DNA of 64,000 nt. It comes from Halomonas sp. GD1P12. Its GTDB lineage: Bacteria; Pseudomonadota; Gammaproteobacteria; Pseudomonadales; Halomonadaceae. Below the pieces are notes generated by a model that was not told the DNA's origin, searched no databases, and saw nothing but the letters and a program-made list of their open reading frames with translations. This document shows positions 63,118 through 64,000 of the stretch, in pieces. Position 1 is the first letter of the stretch, and every line of letters starts with the position of its first letter. The position numbers were made by a program, and so were the translations under genes. Location of the stretch: positions 186,001-250,000 of the forward strand of contig NZ_CP107007.1 of assembly GCF_025725645.1 (NCBI RefSeq). The letters run 5' to 3'.

Positions 63118-64000
63118 GCGAGTACCGGGTCGCGGTGCGCGCGCTGTGTGAATTCACCGCCCGCCGGGGCGATCTCGACTACCGCTTCACGCCGGCGCCC
63201 AGCGCCCAGGAGGGTATCGCTGGCCATACGCTGGTCGCCAGCCGCCGTGGCGAGGGCTACATCGCCGAGCTGCCCCTTGCCGCGACCGTCGAAGGCCTGC
63301 GCGTGTCCGGCCGGGCAGACGGCTATGACCCGGATACCCACTGCCTGGAAGAGGTCAAGACCCACCGCGGCGATCTTTCGCGCATGGCAGACAACCAGCG
63401 CGCGCTGCACTGGGCCCAGGTAAAGGTGTACGGGGCGCTGTTGTGCGCCGAGCGTGAGCTTTCCCGGGTGACGCTGGCGCTGGTGTATTTCGAGATCAGT
63501 AGCCAGCGCGAAACCCGGCTGAGCCACGAATTCGACGCCGAAGATCTTCAGGCGTTCTTTCGTGATCAGTGCCGACGCTTTCTCGCCTGGGCGAGACAGG
63601 AAGCCGCCCACGTCGAGGTTAGAAACGAACGCTTAAGCGCGCTTGCCTTTCCCCACGCGACGTTTCGTCCGGGCCAGCGTGCGCTTGCCGAAAACGTGTT
63701 CAAGGCGGTGAGCACCGAGCGCTGCCTGCTCGTCCAGGCGCCCACCGGCATCGGCAAGACGCTCGCCACGCTCTTTCCCATGCTCACCGCCATGCCGCGA
63801 AAGCGCCTGGACCGGGTGGCGTTTCTGACCATGAAAACCCCCGGCCGGCGGCTGGCACTTGACGCCCTCCAGACCCTGCAGGCCGCAAACGAAACGCCGC
63901 TTCGCGTGGTCGAGCTGGTCGCGCGCAGCAAGGCCTGCGAGTTTCCGGAGCGCGCCTGCCACGGCGAGGCTTGCCCGCTGGCGGCGGGCTTTTATGACCG
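63114..64000 (+). CDS. DinG/XPD-type iron-sulphur helicase, N-terminal part
   Basis: An open frame from GTG 63114 to the window edge (295 residues seen). An N-terminal PD-(D/E)xK-like region (about residues 20-150, with VSGRADGYDPDTHCLEEVKT) precedes the helicase domain with Walker A APTGIGKTLATLF. The last visible residues SKACEFPERACHGEACPLAA carry three cysteines of the iron-sulphur cluster typical of XPD-family helicases. Overlap with the FAN1-like gene implies joint function in DNA repair. Confidence 0.9.
   Translation, partial: MSEYRVAVRALCEFTARRGDLDYRFTPAPSAQEGIAGHTLVASRRGEGYIAELPLAATVEGLRVSGRADGYDPDTHCLEEVKTHRGDLSRMADNQRALHWAQVKVYGALLCAERELSRVTLALVYFEISSQRETRLSHEFDAEDLQAFFRDQCRRFLAWARQEAAHVEVRNERLSALAFPHATFRPGQRALAENVFKAVSTERCLLVQAPTGIGKTLATLFPMLTAMPRKRLDRVAFLTMKTPGRRLALDALQTLQAANETPLRVVELVARSKACEFPERACHGEACPLAAGFYD

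Overview
The window is a contiguous stretch of a GC-rich gammaproteobacterial chromosome. Gene order and protein sequences (S10-spc-alpha ribosomal operons ending in rplQ, a glnA-ntrB-ntrC block with sigma-54 and NtrC-type sites, a kynurenine cluster with an AsnC/Lrp-type regulator, ugp and phn-type uptake operons, acidic exported proteins) fit a Halomonas-like member of the Halomonadaceae. That assignment is an inference from gene content, not from a database match. No rRNA, tRNA, insertion sequence or CRISPR array was found.

Layout: 1-12.9 kb is the ribosomal superoperon (end of rplC through rplQ, with secY and rpoA) on the plus strand, closed by a strong terminator. 13.1-15.5 kb holds a D-Ala-D-Ala carboxypeptidase fused to a SPOR domain and an EamA permease. 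15.6-19.4 kb (minus) holds a LigB-type dioxygenase, a DoxX protein, a LysR regulator and thiE-thiM behind a TPP riboswitch. 19.4-22.8 kb has a DUF2237 protein, glyoxalase I, a small membrane protein, a double-cupin protein and a class C beta-lactamase homologue. 22.9-25.9 kb is a znu zinc-uptake operon (small His-rich membrane peptide, znuC, znuB, znuA) behind a predicted Zur box. 26.0-28.5 kb carries a PilZ plus degenerate HD-GYP protein and an exported protein.

28.6-31.4 kb is the most unusual part. It begins with a decayed 5' fragment of a type I-F cas1 gene and continues into AT-rich DNA with one intact gene, a HEPN-type protein with an R-x4-H motif, and about 1.1 kb with no convincing gene. 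This looks like a degraded defence or mobile island inserted before glnA.

32.1-37.1 kb is the nitrogen-control block: sigma-54 promoter, glnA, a DUF4124 protein, NtrC-like palindromes, glnL (ntrB) and glnG (ntrC). 37.1-42.1 kb has a YqiA-like esterase, an entericidin, a 44-aa membrane protein, a GltS-type symporter, a PAP2 phosphatase and a glycosyltransferase. 42.2-45.8 kb is kynU-formamidase-kynA with a divergent AsnC-type regulator: tryptophan to anthranilate. A porin and an aldo/keto reductase follow.

48.3-57.0 kb looks like a phosphate-scavenging block: phnDCE-type transporter, periplasmic 5'-nucleotidase and ugpBAEC, with PhoB-box-like repeats upstream of phnD and ugpB. 57.2-64 kb holds argE, a nested palindromic element, a small hypothetical gene, a YchJ protein, a GIY-YIG protein, an acetylpolyamine amidohydrolase-like enzyme, a hypothetical gene, a FAN1-like VRR-NUC nuclease and, overlapping it, the start of an iron-sulphur DinG/XPD-type helicase that runs off the window.
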